Made by a program: the position numbers and the translations under genes. This document shows, piece by piece, positions 1 to 8,321 of a DNA stretch of 61,595 nucleotides (position 1 is the stretch's first letter; the number at the start of each line of letters is the position of its first letter). Source of the DNA: Umezawaea endophytica (GTDB taxonomy: Bacteria > Actinomycetota > Actinomycetes > Mycobacteriales > Pseudonocardiaceae); contig NZ_JANYMP010000026.1 in the NCBI RefSeq assembly GCF_025061645.1, positions 89,513 through 151,107 of the forward strand, in the 5' to 3' direction. Below the pieces are notes generated by a model, which was not told the DNA's origin, ran no database searches, and saw nothing but the letters and a program-made list of their open reading frames with translations.

Positions 1-20
1 GCGGGCCCCCCCACGGCGGG

Positions 21-428
21 TCAGTCGAGGACCGCGGTGGCCTCGACCTCCAGCAGCAGGCCGGGCTCGGCCAGCGCGGCGACGCCGATGCCGGTGAGCG
101 GCGCGATCGGGGTGACGCCCAGCTTCGCGGCGGCCCTGGCGACCCCCTCGGCGAACAGGGGCATCTTCTCCGGCGTCCAGTCGACGACGTAGACGGTCAA
201 CTTCACCACGTCGGCGAACGTGGCGCCGACCTCGGCCAGCGCGGTGCCGACGTTGAGGTAGCACTGCTCGGCCTGCGCGGCGAAGTCGCCGTCGCCGACG
301 TGGCGACCGTCGGCGTCGAGCGAGACCTGGCCCGCGATGAACACCAGCCTCGACCCGGTGGCGACCGACACCTGCCGGTAGAGGTCGACCTTCGGCAGAC
401 CCTCGGGGTTCACCAGGGTGATGGGCAT
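21..428 (-). CDS. RidA-like (YjgF/YER057c/UK114) family protein
   Basis: This is a 135-residue protein of the RidA fold, a small trimeric family whose best-known members hydrolyse reactive enamine/imine intermediates. The family pattern is clear: a GQVSLDADG segment near residue 38, a central VKLTVYVVDW strand, and a C-terminal LLLEVEATAVLD strand. The catalytic arginine that precedes the last strand in true RidA is not evident (the region reads APLTGIGVAAL), so deaminase activity is doubtful and it may be a Rid-like subgroup member. The ATG at 428 is chosen because an AAGGAG site lies just upstream; longer upstream reading would cross the divergent promoter. It is divergent from the TetR gene at 499, with a palindrome between them. 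Confidence 0.85.
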   Translation of the reverse strand: MPITLVNPEGLPKVDLYRQVSVATGSRLVFIAGQVSLDADGRHVGDGDFAAQAEQCYLNVGTALAEVGATFADVVKLTVYVVDWTPEKMPLFAEGVARAAAKLGVTPIAPLTGIGVAALAEPGLLLEVEATAVLD

Positions 429-465
429 GCTGACTCCTTGCGGCGAGAACGGCGGGACCCTCTGA

Positions 466-487
466 ACATAGCAGTGCAATGCTATGT
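466..487. promoter_or_regulatory. Palindromic operator between RidA-like and TetR genes
   Basis: ACATAGCA (466-473) and TGCTATGT (480-487) form perfect 8-base inverted arms around GTGCAA; 20 of 22 positions are symmetric. It sits 12 bases before the TetR start and about 38 bases before the RidA-like start. Most likely this is the autoregulatory operator of the TetR protein, controlling both genes; that assignment is inference. Confidence 0.7.
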
Positions 488-498
488 AATCTTCTCCC

Positions 499-1107
499 AT
501 GGTCAGGACGAAGGATCCGGCGGTCCGCACCCTGCTCCTCGAACGCGCCGCGCACATGCTCCGCACCCGCCAGCCCATCACCCTGCGCTCGCTGGTGGCC
601 GGGACCGGGGTGTCGACGATGGCCGTCTACACCCACTTCGAGGGCATGGACGGCATGTGGAAGGCACTGCGGCAGGAGGGCTTCACCCGGCTCGCGGCCC
701 GGTTCGCGCTGGTGGAGATGTCCGCGGACCCGGTGCTGGACCTGACCGCGCTGGTGGCCGCCTACCTCCGCAACGCGCTGGACCACCCCGACCTGTACCG
801 GGTCATGTTCGACGCCGACTTCGACCTCGAAGACCTCGGCGCGGCGGACGCGACGCTGGAGCACATGGTCCAGGCCGTCGTCCGGGGTCGGGCGGCCGAG
901 CGCTTCCGCGCCGACGTCGTCCCGCTCGACCTGGCCACCCAGAGCTGGGTCGTCGGCCACGGGCTGGTGTCCCTGGTCGCCACCGGCCCGCTGCCGGACC
1001 AGGCGCTCGACCACGGCCCCGTCCTGCTGACCTCGCTGTTCACCGGCGCGGGGGACCGGCCGGACCGGTGCCGCGCCTCGGTCGAACGGGGCTGGCGGGT
1101 CGGGTAG
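499..1107 (+). CDS. TetR/AcrR family transcriptional regulator
   Basis: A 202-residue regulator with an N-terminal helix-turn-helix at about residues 20-55 (PITLRSLVAGTGVSTMAVYTHF, with the typical VYTHF recognition-helix end) followed by an all-helical ligand/dimerisation domain. The C-terminal part resembles the TetR_C domains in which YRVMFD-type segments occur. It is divergent from the RidA-like gene and probably represses it and itself through the palindrome at 466-487. The ligand cannot be read from the sequence. Another in-frame start upstream is unlikely because it would cover the palindrome. Confidence 0.88.
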   Translation: MVRTKDPAVRTLLLERAAHMLRTRQPITLRSLVAGTGVSTMAVYTHFEGMDGMWKALRQEGFTRLAARFALVEMSADPVLDLTALVAAYLRNALDHPDLYRVMFDADFDLEDLGAADATLEHMVQAVVRGRAAERFRADVVPLDLATQSWVVGHGLVSLVATGPLPDQALDHGPVLLTSLFTGAGDRPDRCRASVERGWRVG

Positions 1108-1110
1108 CGG

Positions 1111-1866
1111 TCAGGACCAGGAACGGGTGGTGCTCGCCCGCACCGGGACCTCGACCGTCGTGTCGTCGGAACCGGGGACCGGGTCTTGGAGGTGCGCCGT
1201 CGAGTACTCGTGCACCAGCCGGAAGCCCCCGTCGTCCCGCGCCCACGACGTCAGCGACCCGGTGGCCACCACGGAGGCGCGCGCGACGGCGAGCAGGTCC
1301 CGCTCCGGCACCCCTTCGAGCAGGTACCGCAGCAGGTACGCGGTGACCTCGTGGGCGAACAGCAGCACCCGCCTGCCCTCGTGGTCGCGTTCCAGGTCGC
1401 CCAGCAGCGACCGCAGTCGAAGCGCCACGTCGGCCCACGACTCGCCGCCCGGCGGCCGGTGGTAGAACTCGCCGAGCCGTTGCCTGCGGATCAGCTCGTC
1501 CGGGTACCGCAGGGCCACCCCGCGCGCGGTCAGCAGGTCCAGGACCCCCGGTTCGCGGTCGCGCAGGCGCTCGTCCACGACCTGCGTCGGCTGGTAGTCC
1601 AGCTCGCGGGTGGCGAACCACGCCGTGCCCAGCGTCCGCAGGTAGGGCGAGCACACGACCACGTCCGGCCGCTGGTCGACGGGCACCGCCGCGAGCCACC
1701 GCCCGACGGCGCGGGCCTGCTCCTCGCCGCGCGGCGACAGCGGCACGTCCGCGTCCCGCTCGGGGACGTCGATGACGTCGAGCCCGGTGGCCTCGGCGTG
1801 CTGCCTGGCGACGTCGCCGGTGCTCTCCCCGTGCCTGACCACACCGATCCACCCGAGATGCGTCAC
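1111..1866 (-). CDS. Histidine phosphatase (phosphoglycerate-mutase-like) family protein
   Basis: The protein has the phosphohistidine signature VRHGEST close to the N-terminus, a second conserved arginine in CSPYLRTLGTA, and the C-terminal LLFAHEVTAYLLRYLL segment carrying the second active-site histidine. These are the marks of branch-1 histidine phosphatases, which act on small phosphorylated metabolites; the substrate is not predictable. Length is 251 residues from GTG 1866; a GTG at 1884 in the same frame is an equally possible start, and neither has a strong ribosome site. The gene ends 3 bases from the convergent TetR stop and is divergent from the ceramidase-like gene, leaving only about 40 bases for two promoters. 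Confidence 0.85.
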   Translation of the reverse strand: MTHLGWIGVVRHGESTGDVARQHAEATGLDVIDVPERDADVPLSPRGEEQARAVGRWLAAVPVDQRPDVVVCSPYLRTLGTAWFATRELDYQPTQVVDERLRDREPGVLDLLTARGVALRYPDELIRRQRLGEFYHRPPGGESWADVALRLRSLLGDLERDHEGRRVLLFAHEVTAYLLRYLLEGVPERDLLAVARASVVATGSLTSWARDDGGFRLVHEYSTAHLQDPVPGSDDTTVEVPVRASTTRSWS

Positions 1867-1908
1867 GCGGTGGTACGTACCCACTTCTCGTGCGCTAAAA
1901 CCCACACC

Positions 1909-2556
1909 ATGAACCAGTACGTCGACACCTACTGCGAGCGGTTGGCCCCCGGTCTGTGGGGCGAACCGCTCAACGCGCTCAGCAACCTCGCGTTCCTGCT
2001 GGCCGCTGCGGTGCTGTGGTTCCGCTACCGGCCGGAGGACCGGAGCATGCGGGCACTGGTGGCGCTGCTGGCGCTGATCGGGTTGGGCAGCCTCTCGTTC
2101 CACACGGCGGCCACCGAGCTGACGCGGGTGTTCGACGTGCTGTTCATCGCGCTGTTCGTGTTCTTCTACGTGGTCTGCTTCGGGCACTGGTTCTGGGGCC
2201 TGCCGTGGCCGAGGGCGTGGCTGTTCGCGCCCGCGCTGGCACTGCTGGGCGTGCTGCTCATCCCGGTGTCGCTGCTGATCCCGGCCGGGTCGGGGTCGTA
2301 CCTGGCGGCCGGGGTGGCGCTGGTGGGGCTGGCCGTGGCGCTGCGGTTCTTCGGGCCGGACGGGACGCGGCACCACTGGCGCGCGTTCGGGATCGCGGCC
2401 GTGGTGTTCGCGGTGTCGCTGACGCTGCGGACCGTCGACCTCAGCGCGTGCACCGGGTGGCCGACGGGCACCCACTACCTCTGGCACCTGCTGAACGCCG
2501 TCGTCCTCTACCTGGTCGCCCGCGAGGCGATGATCCGGGTCAGTCCTCCTCGATGA
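1909..2556 (+). CDS. Ceramidase-like (CREST superfamily) membrane protein
   Basis: A 215-residue integral membrane protein with about seven hydrophobic segments. The N-terminal YCERLAPGLWGEPLNALSN block, the SLSFHTAATELTRVFDVLF block (Ser, His and Asp of the metal site) and the HYLWHLLNAVVLYL block near the C-terminus (paired His) match bacterial alkaline-ceramidase-like proteins of the CREST superfamily of membrane hydrolases. Actinomycetes do not usually contain ceramide, so the lipid substrate is open. The ATG at 1909 follows the divergent promoter region. Its 3' end overlaps the convergent DUF2252 gene by 17 bases. Confidence 0.8.
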   Translation: MNQYVDTYCERLAPGLWGEPLNALSNLAFLLAAAVLWFRYRPEDRSMRALVALLALIGLGSLSFHTAATELTRVFDVLFIALFVFFYVVCFGHWFWGLPWPRAWLFAPALALLGVLLIPVSLLIPAGSGSYLAAGVALVGLAVALRFFGPDGTRHHWRAFGIAAVVFAVSLTLRTVDLSACTGWPTGTHYLWHLLNAVVLYLVAREAMIRVSPPR

Positions 2557-3934
2557 ACGCGGGCAGCCTGCCCGCCCGCACCTCGGCCACGAGCCTCCCG
2601 TGGTCGGACTCGGTCTGGTCGGCGTAGTCGAACGCGTACTTCGCGAACGCCTCGTCCAACTCCTCGCCGTCGTCCGCGCAGTAGCCCGCGAGCAGCCGCG
2701 GGTCGACGGACCGGGTGTGCGCGCGGGCCAGCAGGGCGCCCGCGAAGCGGCCGTAGTCGTCCAGGTCGTCCCGCTTGAGCGTGGTCGCGTCGATCTCGCC
2801 CTTGCGGTTGCGGAACTGGCGGACGATGTAGTCGCGGCCGTCGATGGTCGTCCAGCCGAGCAGGATGTCCGTCTCGGCCTGCACCAGCCGCGCGCCGTGC
2901 ACGATCCGCTTGCCCTGGTGCTTGCTCGGCGGCACGTCGAGGAACGGCTCCAGCGCCGACGGCCGCGCCTCCTTGACCTGGAGGATCAGCGCCTCGTCGC
3001 CGTTGCCGTGCAGCAGCACCAGGTAGTTGCGCAGGCCGACGCTGCCCGTGCCGACGACGCGGAAGGCCACGTCGGACACCCCGTAGCGCATGATCAGGTT
3101 GCGGCGGGACTCGCGCAGCGAGTCCACGTAGGACGGCAGGGAGGCGACGACCTCGGCCGCGGTCCGCTCGGTGACCTTGGTCAGCACCGGCGGGTCCTCG
3201 AGGAACCGCCAGTGCTCGCCCTGCTTGCGGGTCCACTTCGCGGCGACCTTCGCGCTGGTGTTCTTGCGCGCCTTGGACGCGGCCTTGCTGAACTCGTCGA
3301 TCAGGTCGTTCGCCTTCGCCTTGTTCAGCACCGACTCGTCGCCGAGCGCGCTCCACGAGTCCAGGAACGGCAGTTCCGCCATGTGCCTCATCGCGCCCCG
3401 GTACGCGCGCACGGTGTCCTCGACGGCGTCGCGGCAGCCCTTGTCCGACACGCCGCCCTCGCGGCCCGCCAGCACGAGGCTGGTCACGAGCCTCTTCAGG
3501 TCCCACTCCCACGGCCCGGGGAGGGTCTCGTCGAAGTCATTGACGTCCATCACGATCTGGCCCTCGGGCGTCCCGTACAGGCCGAAGTTCGCCGCGTGCG
3601 CGTCCCCGCACAACTGGACGTCGACGCCGCTGCGCGGGCTTACCGCGAGGTCGCCCGCCATCAGGCCCGCGCTGCCGCGGAAGAACGAGAACGGCGACGC
3701 GACCATCCGCCCGATCCGCAGCGGGACCAGCGTTTCCAGCCTGCCCTCGTTGCTCGCCCGCACGTAGTCCGGGATGGACGGCCGGTCGACCGCGAGCAGC
3801 GCCTTCCGGTGCGCCTGGTGCCCGACGGCGTCCCGCAGCGCCCGTCCGGCCGCGTGCACCTCCTCCGGCTCCGTCCACCGGCCAAGAGCCGCCGCCGCTT
3901 CCGCCCGCACCCGTTCACCCATGAACGGCATCAT
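2540..3934 (-). CDS. DUF2252 domain-containing protein
   Basis: A 464-residue soluble protein matching the DUF2252 family throughout. It includes the R-x-GRM-x-SPFSFFRG segment (residues about 75-90) and the hallmark LCGDAHAANFG and VMDVNDFDET blocks (about 108-135). The GDxHxxN and DxNDFD motifs resemble the catalytic and metal-binding loops of aminoglycoside-phosphotransferase-like kinases, so a kinase-like fold is a reasonable inference, but no substrate is known for the family. Start at ATG 3934, with alternative in-frame ATGs at 3931 and 3922. It lies downstream of rocD, separated by a strong hairpin, so it probably has its own promoter. Confidence 0.85.
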   Translation of the reverse strand: MMPFMGERVRAEAAAALGRWTEPEEVHAAGRALRDAVGHQAHRKALLAVDRPSIPDYVRASNEGRLETLVPLRIGRMVASPFSFFRGSAGLMAGDLAVSPRSGVDVQLCGDAHAANFGLYGTPEGQIVMDVNDFDETLPGPWEWDLKRLVTSLVLAGREGGVSDKGCRDAVEDTVRAYRGAMRHMAELPFLDSWSALGDESVLNKAKANDLIDEFSKAASKARKNTSAKVAAKWTRKQGEHWRFLEDPPVLTKVTERTAAEVVASLPSYVDSLRESRRNLIMRYGVSDVAFRVVGTGSVGLRNYLVLLHGNGDEALILQVKEARPSALEPFLDVPPSKHQGKRIVHGARLVQAETDILLGWTTIDGRDYIVRQFRNRKGEIDATTLKRDDLDDYGRFAGALLARAHTRSVDPRLLAGYCADDGEELDEAFAKYAFDYADQTESDHGRLVAEVRAGRLPAFIEED

Positions 3935-3944
3935 GCAACGCGAA

Positions 3945-3985
3945 CGGGCACCTCACGACGTGTATGACACATCGTGAGGTGCCCG
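3945..3985. terminator. Long hairpin downstream of rocD
   Basis: Fourteen-base arms at 3945-3958 and 3972-3985 are perfectly complementary (CGGGCACCTCACGA/TCGTGAGGTGCCCG). The loop itself is nearly palindromic (GTGT-ATG-ACAC), so 39 to 40 of 41 bases are symmetric. It lies 15 bases after the rocD stop. There is no T-run, so it may be a factor-independent terminator of the actinobacterial type or an mRNA-protecting hairpin. Confidence 0.65.
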
Positions 3986-3999
3986 CGTGCCCATCGTGA

Positions 4000-5235
4000 C
4001 TATCGCTTGACGATCTCGGCGATGGCGTCCACGCCGAGGTCGATCTCCTCCGCCGTGATCACCAGCGGGGGCGCCACGCGCAGGGTCGAGTCGTGCGTCT
4101 CCTTGCACAGCACGCCGCGGGCGGCCAGCGCCTCGGACGCCTCCCGGCCCTTCGGCCCGCCCGCCGAGATCTCCACCCCGGCCCACAGCCCGCGACCGCG
4201 GACCTCGGACACGCCGTGGCCGACGAGGTCGCCGAGCCTGGCGTGCAGGTAGGCGCCGAGTTCGCGCGAGCGCTCCTGGTACTCGCCGGTGGCCAGCAGC
4301 TTCACGACCGCGCGCCCGATGGCGCAGGCCAGCGGGTTGCCGCCGAACGTGGACCCGTGCTCGCCTGGCTTGAGGACGCCCAGCACCGACCGGGTGCCGA
4401 CCACGGCCGACACCGGCATGATCCCGCCGCCGAGCGCCTTGCCCAGCGTGTACAGGTCGGCGCGCACGCCCGCGTGGTCGAGCGCCAGCAGCTCGCCGGT
4501 CCGGCCGAGACCGGACTGGATCTCGTCGGCGATCATCAGCACGTCGTTCTCGTCGCAGATCCGGCGCACGGCGGCCAGGTAGCCGTCCGGCGGCACGACG
4601 ATGCCGGCTTCGCCCTGGATGGGCTCGATCAGCACGGCGGCGGTCCGGTCCGTGATGGCGTTCCGCAGCGCCTGCTCGTCGCCGTAGGCCACGACCGAGA
4701 AGCCGGGCGTGAACGGGCCGAAGTCGGCGCGCGCCACCTCGTCGGTGGAGAACGACACGATGGTGGTCGTGCGGCCGTGGAAGTTCGCGCCCGCGACGAC
4801 GATCTCCGCCGTGCCCGCCGGGACGCCCTTGACCTGGTAGGCCCACTTGCGGGCCACCTTGATCGCGGACTCGACGGCCTCGGCGCCGGAGTTCATCGTC
4901 AGCACCATCTCGGTGCCGGTGAGGTCGGCCAGCTCCCGGCAGAACAGGCCGAACTGGTCGTGGTGGAACGCGCGGCTGGTCAGCGTGACGCGGCCGAGCT
5001 GCTCGACGGCCGCGGCGATCAGCGCGGGGTGGCGGTGGCCGAAGTTGAGGGACGAGTAGCCGGACAGGAAGTCCAGGTAGCGACGACCGTCCACGTCCGT
5101 CACCCACGCGCCCTCGCCGTGGGAGATCACGACCGGCAGCGGGTGGTAGTTGTGCGTGCTCCAGTGCTCGTCCAGCGCGATGAAGTCGGCCCCGCTGGTC
5201 GGGGCCTCTGTGGTGGGAGCGGCGATGGCGGTCAT
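4000..5235 (-). CDS. rocD: Ornithine--oxo-acid transaminase
   Basis: A 411-residue class-III PLP aminotransferase. It would convert ornithine and 2-oxoglutarate to glutamate semialdehyde and glutamate in arginine/ornithine breakdown. Evidence is the EHWSTHNYHPLPVVI N-terminus, LDFLSGYSSLNFGHRHP, the MNSGAEAVESAIKVARKW cofactor-binding block, LIEPIQGEAGI, ADEIQSGLGRTG, and LYTLGKALGGG containing the PLP lysine (about residue 266). This combination, especially the YSSLNFGH and NFHGRTTTI segments, fits RocD rather than acetylornithine or GABA aminotransferases. ATG 5235 is the start. The upstream region carries repeated TTGCGCA elements; an arginase or Lrp gene is not adjacent. Confidence 0.92.
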   Translation of the reverse strand: MTAIAAPTTEAPTSGADFIALDEHWSTHNYHPLPVVISHGEGAWVTDVDGRRYLDFLSGYSSLNFGHRHPALIAAAVEQLGRVTLTSRAFHHDQFGLFCRELADLTGTEMVLTMNSGAEAVESAIKVARKWAYQVKGVPAGTAEIVVAGANFHGRTTTIVSFSTDEVARADFGPFTPGFSVVAYGDEQALRNAITDRTAAVLIEPIQGEAGIVVPPDGYLAAVRRICDENDVLMIADEIQSGLGRTGELLALDHAGVRADLYTLGKALGGGIMPVSAVVGTRSVLGVLKPGEHGSTFGGNPLACAIGRAVVKLLATGEYQERSRELGAYLHARLGDLVGHGVSEVRGRGLWAGVEISAGGPKGREASEALAARGVLCKETHDSTLRVAPPLVITAEEIDLGVDAIAEIVKR

Positions 5236-5281
5236 AGGACAAGGCTAAGGGGCGGATGGCGGCGATTTCATCCGTCAGCCG

Positions 5282-5339
5282 TTGCGCAGGTGTCAGGTTT
5301 CTTGCGCAATCGGGGTGATCGACGGAGATCCGTTGCGTA
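5282..5339. promoter_or_regulatory. Repeated TTGCGCA elements upstream of rocD
   Basis: TTGCGCA occurs at 5282-5288, TTGCGCAA (a perfect 8-base palindrome) at 5302-5309 and a weaker TTGCGTA at 5333-5339, in the 140-base divergent spacer between rocD and the PPK2 gene. The first two are 20 bases (about two helical turns) apart, a spacing suited to a multimeric regulator such as an Lrp/AsnC protein. The identity of the regulator is a guess. Confidence 0.4.
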
Positions 5340-5376
5340 CCGAGCGGAGTGATCACCGCCTGGCTACCCTGCGACG

Positions 5377-6246
5377 ATGGCGAAGAAGTCGGCTCACGTC
5401 CCCTCCGTCCGCGACGTGCTGGAGGTGGACCCGGCCGGGGTCGACCTCGCGGCGATCGACCCGGCCGCCACGCCGGTCGGTCCGACGAACAAGGCCGACG
5501 CCGCGAAGGCCATGGAGGCCATCGGCGTCGAGCTGGACCAGCTCCAGGAGAACCTCTACGCCGAGGGCGTCGGCGGTGGTCGGCGGCGGGTGCTCGTCGT
5601 GCTCCAGGGCATGGACACCTCCGGCAAGGGCGGCACGATCAGCCACGTCGCCGGGCTGATGAACCCGCAGGGCCTGCGCGTGGTGTCGTTCAAGAAGCCC
5701 ACCCGCGCGGAGCTGTCGCACGACTTCCTCTGGCGGATCCGCAGGCAGGTGCCCGGTCCGGGGCAGATCGGCTTCTTCGACCGGTCGCACTACGAGGACG
5801 TGCTGGTCCCGAGGGTGGACGAGCTGGTGCCGCCGTCGACCTGGCAGGCCAGGTACCAGCAGATCAACGACTTCGAGGCCGAGCTGGCCGAGTCCGGCGT
5901 GACGATCGTGAAGTGCTTCCTGCACATCTCGCCGGAGAAGCAGAAGGAGCGGCTGGTCGCCCGGCTCCAGACGCCGGAGAAGCTCTGGAAGTACAACCCG
6001 TCCGACCTCGCGGTGCGGGCCAAGTGGTCGCGGTACCAGGAGGCGTACACCGACCTGCTGGCCAAGTGCTCGTCGCGGGCCGCGCCCTGGTACGCCGTGC
6101 CGTCCGACCGCAAGTGGTACCGCAACTGGGCCGTCGCCGAGTTGCTGCTGCACGCCCTGCGCGACCTCGCGCCCACGTATCCTGTGCCCGCGTACGACCC
6201 CGCGGTGGAGCTGGCCAAGCTGACCGAGGCGGATCCGTTGCGCTAG
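5377..6246 (+). CDS. PPK2 family polyphosphate:nucleotide phosphotransferase
   Basis: A 289-residue cytosolic kinase that transfers phosphate between polyphosphate and a nucleoside mono- or diphosphate. Walker A is GMDTSGKGG at about residues 78-86, Walker B is the GFFDRSHYEDVL block around residue 135, and an arginine-rich lid lies in QKERLVARLQTPEKLWKYNPSDL. The HISPEKQKERL and KWYRNWAVAELL segments are typical of one-domain PPK2 proteins. The length and sequence suggest the class that can phosphorylate AMP and/or ADP, but class assignment by eye is tentative. It is divergent from rocD and monocistronic in appearance. Confidence 0.88.
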   Translation: MAKKSAHVPSVRDVLEVDPAGVDLAAIDPAATPVGPTNKADAAKAMEAIGVELDQLQENLYAEGVGGGRRRVLVVLQGMDTSGKGGTISHVAGLMNPQGLRVVSFKKPTRAELSHDFLWRIRRQVPGPGQIGFFDRSHYEDVLVPRVDELVPPSTWQARYQQINDFEAELAESGVTIVKCFLHISPEKQKERLVARLQTPEKLWKYNPSDLAVRAKWSRYQEAYTDLLAKCSSRAAPWYAVPSDRKWYRNWAVAELLLHALRDLAPTYPVPAYDPAVELAKLTEADPLR

Positions 6247-6330
6247 GCGCAATCTTCGTTGCATCCCTTGTCCGGGCGCAGTGGTCTAGGCCACTGTGGG
6301 TCCTGCCGCCAGGGATCAACGGAGGTGTTC

Positions 6331-7476
6331 GTGACGATCGACAGGCGACGGTTCCTCGGAGCCATGGGTGTTGGGGCGGGGATGCTGGTGACCGGTGAGG
6401 CCGCTGCGGCGCAACTACGTGCGGAGTCCCGCGTGTACCTCGGGACGTACACGACGTGGCCGGGCGGGGGCACCGGGATCGGGCTGGCCTCCTACGACCA
6501 GACCACCGGGCAGCTCCGCGCCACCGGCGTGTTCCCCGGTGTGGCGAACCCGTCGTTCGTCATCGAGTCGGGCCGCACCCTCTACGCGGTGAACGAGCAG
6601 GGCAGCGGGTCCGTCACGGCCATCGCCGTCGGCGCGGGCGGCGGGCTGCGGATCATCAACGCGCAGAGCACCGGCGGAGCGGACCCGTGCCACCTGGCGC
6701 TGGACCCGTCCGGGCGGTACCTGCTGTCCGCGAACTACTCGTCGGGCAGCGTCTCGGTCCACCCGGTGAAGGCCGACGGCGGACTGGGCGCGCGCACGGA
6801 CCTGGTGACGCACCAGGGCTCCGGGCCGGACCGCGAACGCCAGGAGGGCCCGCACGCCCACCAGGTGCTCCCGGACCTCGCGGGCAAGCACCTGCTGGCC
6901 GTCGACCTCGGCACCGACTCCGTCTACAGCTACCGGCTCGACACGACCACCGGGAAGCTCGCGCTCGTCGGCACCGCGAAGGTGAAGCCCGGCGCCGGTC
7001 CGCGGCACCTCGCGTTCCACCCGACCGGCAAGTTCGCCTACATCGCGAACGAGCTGGACTCCACGATCGTGGCCGCCTCCTACGACGCCGACCGCGGGGT
7101 GCTGACCCCCGGCCAGGCGCTGCGGACCGTGCCCGTGGGAGCGCCCGCCACCCCGCGGAACTACCCGGCGGAGGTCGTCGTGTCGGCGGACGGGCGGTTC
7201 GTCTACCTGTCCAACCGCGGCCACGACAGCGTGGCGCTGTTCGCCGTCGAGCAGGGCGGCGCGCGGCTGCGGTTCGTCGAGGCCGTGCCCACCGGCGGCA
7301 AGTTCCCGCGGCACGTCACGTTCGACCCGTCCGGGCGATTCCTGTTCGCCGCCAACCAGAACTCGAACACGGTGACGTCGTTCCGGGTCGACCTGGCCAC
7401 CGGCCGGTTGACCGCTTCCGGGGTGCCGCTGTCGTCGCCGATCCCGGTCTGCGTGGTGCCCACCCGGCTGGGTTAA
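6331..7476 (+). CDS. Exported lactonase-family seven-bladed beta-propeller protein
   Basis: A 381-residue protein resembling the YkgB/6-phosphogluconolactonase-like propeller family (PF10282). The N-terminus reads TIDRRRFLGAMGVG followed by a small-residue stretch ending AAAA, a twin-arginine signal, so it is probably exported folded. Repeated blade signatures such as YLGTYT, DPCHLALDPSGRYLLSANY, GPRHLAFHPTGKFAYIANE, FVYLSNRGHDSVALF and PRHVTFDPSGRFLFAANQN cover the rest. GTG 6331 is chosen for the GGAGG five bases upstream. Lactone hydrolysis is a family inference; being extracytoplasmic, it is unlikely to serve the pentose phosphate pathway. Confidence 0.85.
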   Translation: MTIDRRRFLGAMGVGAGMLVTGEAAAAQLRAESRVYLGTYTTWPGGGTGIGLASYDQTTGQLRATGVFPGVANPSFVIESGRTLYAVNEQGSGSVTAIAVGAGGGLRIINAQSTGGADPCHLALDPSGRYLLSANYSSGSVSVHPVKADGGLGARTDLVTHQGSGPDRERQEGPHAHQVLPDLAGKHLLAVDLGTDSVYSYRLDTTTGKLALVGTAKVKPGAGPRHLAFHPTGKFAYIANELDSTIVAASYDADRGVLTPGQALRTVPVGAPATPRNYPAEVVVSADGRFVYLSNRGHDSVALFAVEQGGARLRFVEAVPTGGKFPRHVTFDPSGRFLFAANQNSNTVTSFRVDLATGRLTASGVPLSSPIPVCVVPTRLG

Positions 7477-7518
7477 CGGCCTTCCGGGCCGACTGTCCAC
7501 AGTGGTACCGCTATCACC

Positions 7519-8262
7519 ATGGGTATCGCTGCCGCGTTGGTCTTGAGCTTGGTCATGGTTCCCGCGCCGGTGGCGTCGGAGTACGTCGCGCTGGGCGACT
7601 CCTACGCCGCCGGTGTCGGGAGCGGGAGCTCGGGTGAGTGCGGCCGGAGCGCTTCCGCGCACCCGAGCCTGTGGAACGCCGAGCACTCGCCCGCCGCCTT
7701 CCGGTTCGTCGCGTGCACCGGCGCGACCACGCAGGACGTGCTGGACGGCCAGGTGGCGTCGCTGTCGTCCACGACGACCCTGGTGACCCTCACCGTGGGC
7801 GGGAACGACATCGGGTTCACCGAGGTGATGACGACCTGCACGCTCAGCTCGGACGAGGGGTGCGAGGCCGCCGTCGCCCAGGCGGGCGAGGTGATCCGCA
7901 CCGAGCTGCCCGGTCGGCTGGAGCGGCTGCTGGCCGAGGTCCGGGCCAGGGCCCCGATCGCGCAGGTCGTCCTCCTCGGCTACCCCAGGCTCTTCGAGTC
8001 CGGGGATTGCGTGAGCGGGACGTCCGCGGCGAAGCGCGCGGCGGTGAACAGCGGCGCCGACTCGCTGGCGGCCACGACGGCCGCCGCGGCGCAGGCGGCG
8101 GGCGTGGCCTTCGTGGACGTGCGGGAGGCGTTCACCGGGCACGGGATCTGCGGGGCGGACCCGTGGCTGCACTCGATCACGCTGCCCGTCCGCGACTCCT
8201 ACCACCCGAACCGGAACGGGCAGACCGGCTACCTGCGGGCGCTGGAGGCGGAACTCCGGTAG
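7519..8262 (+). CDS. Secreted SGNH/GDSL-family esterase or lipase
   Basis: A 247-residue secreted hydrolase with a hydrophobic signal segment at residues 1-19. Block I is YVALGDSYAAGVG with the nucleophilic serine, the Gly/Asn oxyanion block is TLTVGGNDIGF, and the C-terminal block DSYHPNRNGQ supplies the Asp/His pair. Paired cysteines (SGECGRS, FVACTG, TTCTLSSDEGC, SGDCVSG, HGICGAD) suggest disulfides, as in secreted Streptomyces lipases of this family. The start is short of a clear ribosome site but the signal peptide fits. It lies 42 bases after the lactonase gene and may be cotranscribed. Confidence 0.88.
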   Translation: MGIAAALVLSLVMVPAPVASEYVALGDSYAAGVGSGSSGECGRSASAHPSLWNAEHSPAAFRFVACTGATTQDVLDGQVASLSSTTTLVTLTVGGNDIGFTEVMTTCTLSSDEGCEAAVAQAGEVIRTELPGRLERLLAEVRARAPIAQVVLLGYPRLFESGDCVSGTSAAKRAAVNSGADSLAATTAAAAQAAGVAFVDVREAFTGHGICGADPWLHSITLPVRDSYHPNRNGQTGYLRALEAELR

Positions 8263-8321
8263 TCACCGGCTCCGGGTTAACCGGTTGGCACCGGACCGGT
8301 CGTTCCGACCATGATGCGGGC

